Source: Manis javanica (Eukaryota > Chordata > Mammalia > Pholidota > Manidae). Taken from it: a stretch of DNA of 64,000 bases. Under the pieces are notes generated by a model. It made no database searches and was not told the DNA's origin. It saw only the letters and a program-made list of their open reading frames with translations. Shown one piece after another: positions 62,761 to 64,000 of this stretch. The position numbers and the translations under genes were made by a program. The stretch is taken from NCBI RefSeq assembly GCF_040802235.1, contig NC_133166.1, positions 113,226,991 to 113,290,990 of the forward strand. Reading direction: 5' to 3'. The number at the start of each line of letters is the position of its first letter. Position 1 is the stretch's first letter.

Positions 62761-63961
62761 TAAAAAGTCATCACCCAAACCAAGGTCACCAGGTTTTCCA
62801 TGTTTTCTTCAAGGAATTTACAGTTTTGTGTTTCACATCTGGGTCTAAAAGCCATGTTTAATTAATCGCTGTGAAAAGCGTAGGGTCCGTGGTGGATCCA
62901 CCTTCTGCATGTAGATGCCCAGCTGCTCGGTACAATCTGCTGAAGAGAGGGCTCTGCTCCGTGCGATCGCTCTGTACGTGTGCGTCTGTTTACTGAGCTC
63001 CATCTACCCTGCGGCCAGGTCAGTCGGTCCTCTGGCTTTGTTCTGCTTCAGTATTGAGAACGTATTGTTTTTTGTGTTAGAAAAAGCATAATATATTTAC
63101 GTTCTGTATGTATTGTTTATAGATTTGCATGTACTTATTTATATATACAGTAAATGTCCTAAATCTCCTAAATGTCACCAACAAAGGCATCAATGCACTG
63201 TGGCGTCCACAGGAGAACACTGCCCAGTAATGACCAGAACCACTACCAGCAGAGACACAACACGGAATCCACAAAACCATCAAGTGCTGCAAGAGGCCTG
63301 ACACAAGGGTGCATGAGGGTGACCCTGTGTGCACAGAATGCTCAACTGGCAAGGGCGACAGGTCAGCAGGCCCGGGCCAGTGGGGTGGAGGCCTGATGGC
63401 AGGGCTCAGAGGGAACTCAGCACACACCTCCACTGGACACGTGCATTTGTGGACACTCACAGAGCTGTACACACCAGTTACAGACAGCCCCTGAACAGGG
63501 GTCGGGGCGCTGACCGCTCACACAGTCCAACATCCATGTGTAACCTGCTGCCCAGAAGCCGCAGAAACTACTGTCAACTACCGGACATTGTGTGCATTAC
63601 AGTTACCACATGCGGGATTCTCACAACAAAGCAAGCTAGGAAACAACACGCTTTTCAAATTGTTGCAAATCTCCAAAATATTTTCCAATATGTTTACTGA
63701 AAAAAATCCATGTGTGAGCAGACTCACACAGTTCAAACCTGTGCTCTTATTGTTCAAGGGTCAACTGTAGAGTGTATGTTAAATGACACATCAGTAGACT
63801 TCAACAAAACCTACTGCTCCAAAGTGACAGAACTTGTTAGATCCATAAAAATGACAACGATACACAAGCCAAAATTGACAGTGTAAGGACAAATTTCCTA
63901 TATTTATATTTCCTACATAAATATTAATTTTTTGAAAATAAGCTTTAGAAAGCATTTTCTA

Positions 63962-63997
63962 TATATGAAACCTAAGGCCAGGGTTAGGTTTCATATA
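63962..63997. repeat. Perfect 14-bp inverted repeat with 8-nt loop
   Basis: TATATGAAACCTAA (63962-63975) and TTAGGTTTCATATA (63984-63997) are exact reverse complements around GGCCAGGG. Confidence 0.95.
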
Positions 63998-64000
63998 AAG

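Larger units (their letters stand above)
59713..64000 (-). other. PTDSS2: PTDSS2 upstream intron, continuing beyond the window
   Basis: The next upstream coding exon (the segment before RGIVAS) was not found here, so this stretch is intronic and the 5' part of the gene lies outside. It holds an antisense L1 fragment at 62050-62760 and a hairpin at 63962-63997. Confidence 0.7.

Overview
The window is genomic DNA from a placental mammal. It shows split genes with GT/AG introns, CpG-island promoters, LINE-1 elements at several stages of decay, endogenous retrovirus (ERV) fragments and L2 remnants. Three conserved genes are recognised: HRAS (+), RNH1 (+) and PTDSS2 (-). From memory this is the order of human 11p15.5, read in the opposite orientation. 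No Alu, rodent B1/B2 or ruminant BovB sequence was recognised. The RNH1 protein reads closest to the pig sequence I remember, and the young L1 3' ends remind me of pangolin, so a laurasiatherian such as a pangolin is a weak guess.

Layout. 1-7.86 kb: retroelement mosaic, with gammaretrovirus-like integrase and envelope fragments mostly on the - strand, two related LTRs in opposite orientation, a 1.29-kb L1 3' segment with a 15-bp target-site duplication (TSD), and a 63-bp L1 stub with a 14-bp TSD. 7.88-8.66 kb: HRAS CpG island. 8.28-11.27 kb: complete HRAS, including the alternative IDX exon. 11.3-29 kb: GC-rich sequence with no supported gene, carrying decayed L1 pieces and an apparently twin-primed L1 that hosts a 1,039-bp solo LTR. 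29.04-29.56 kb: CpG island. 30.37-36.62 kb: near full-length but broken L1, inserted in an older repeat. 38.96-39.70 kb: second CpG island, probably the proximal RNH1 promoter. 41.5-46.8 kb: all RNH1 coding exons (456 aa). 46.8-48.2 kb: convergent intergenic gap with a 114-bp inverted repeat. 48.2 kb to beyond 64 kb: PTDSS2 on the - strand, 10 exons (391 codons); the first ~95 codons and the promoter lie outside the window.

The three proteins act in unrelated processes: membrane-anchored GTPase signalling (HRAS), cytosolic inhibition of secreted-type ribonucleases (RNH1), and phosphatidylserine synthesis at the ER (PTDSS2). Their neighbourhood reflects conserved synteny, not a shared pathway. 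Exon boundaries were set by hand from splice dinucleotides, reading-frame continuity and remembered orthologues. No alignment was run.
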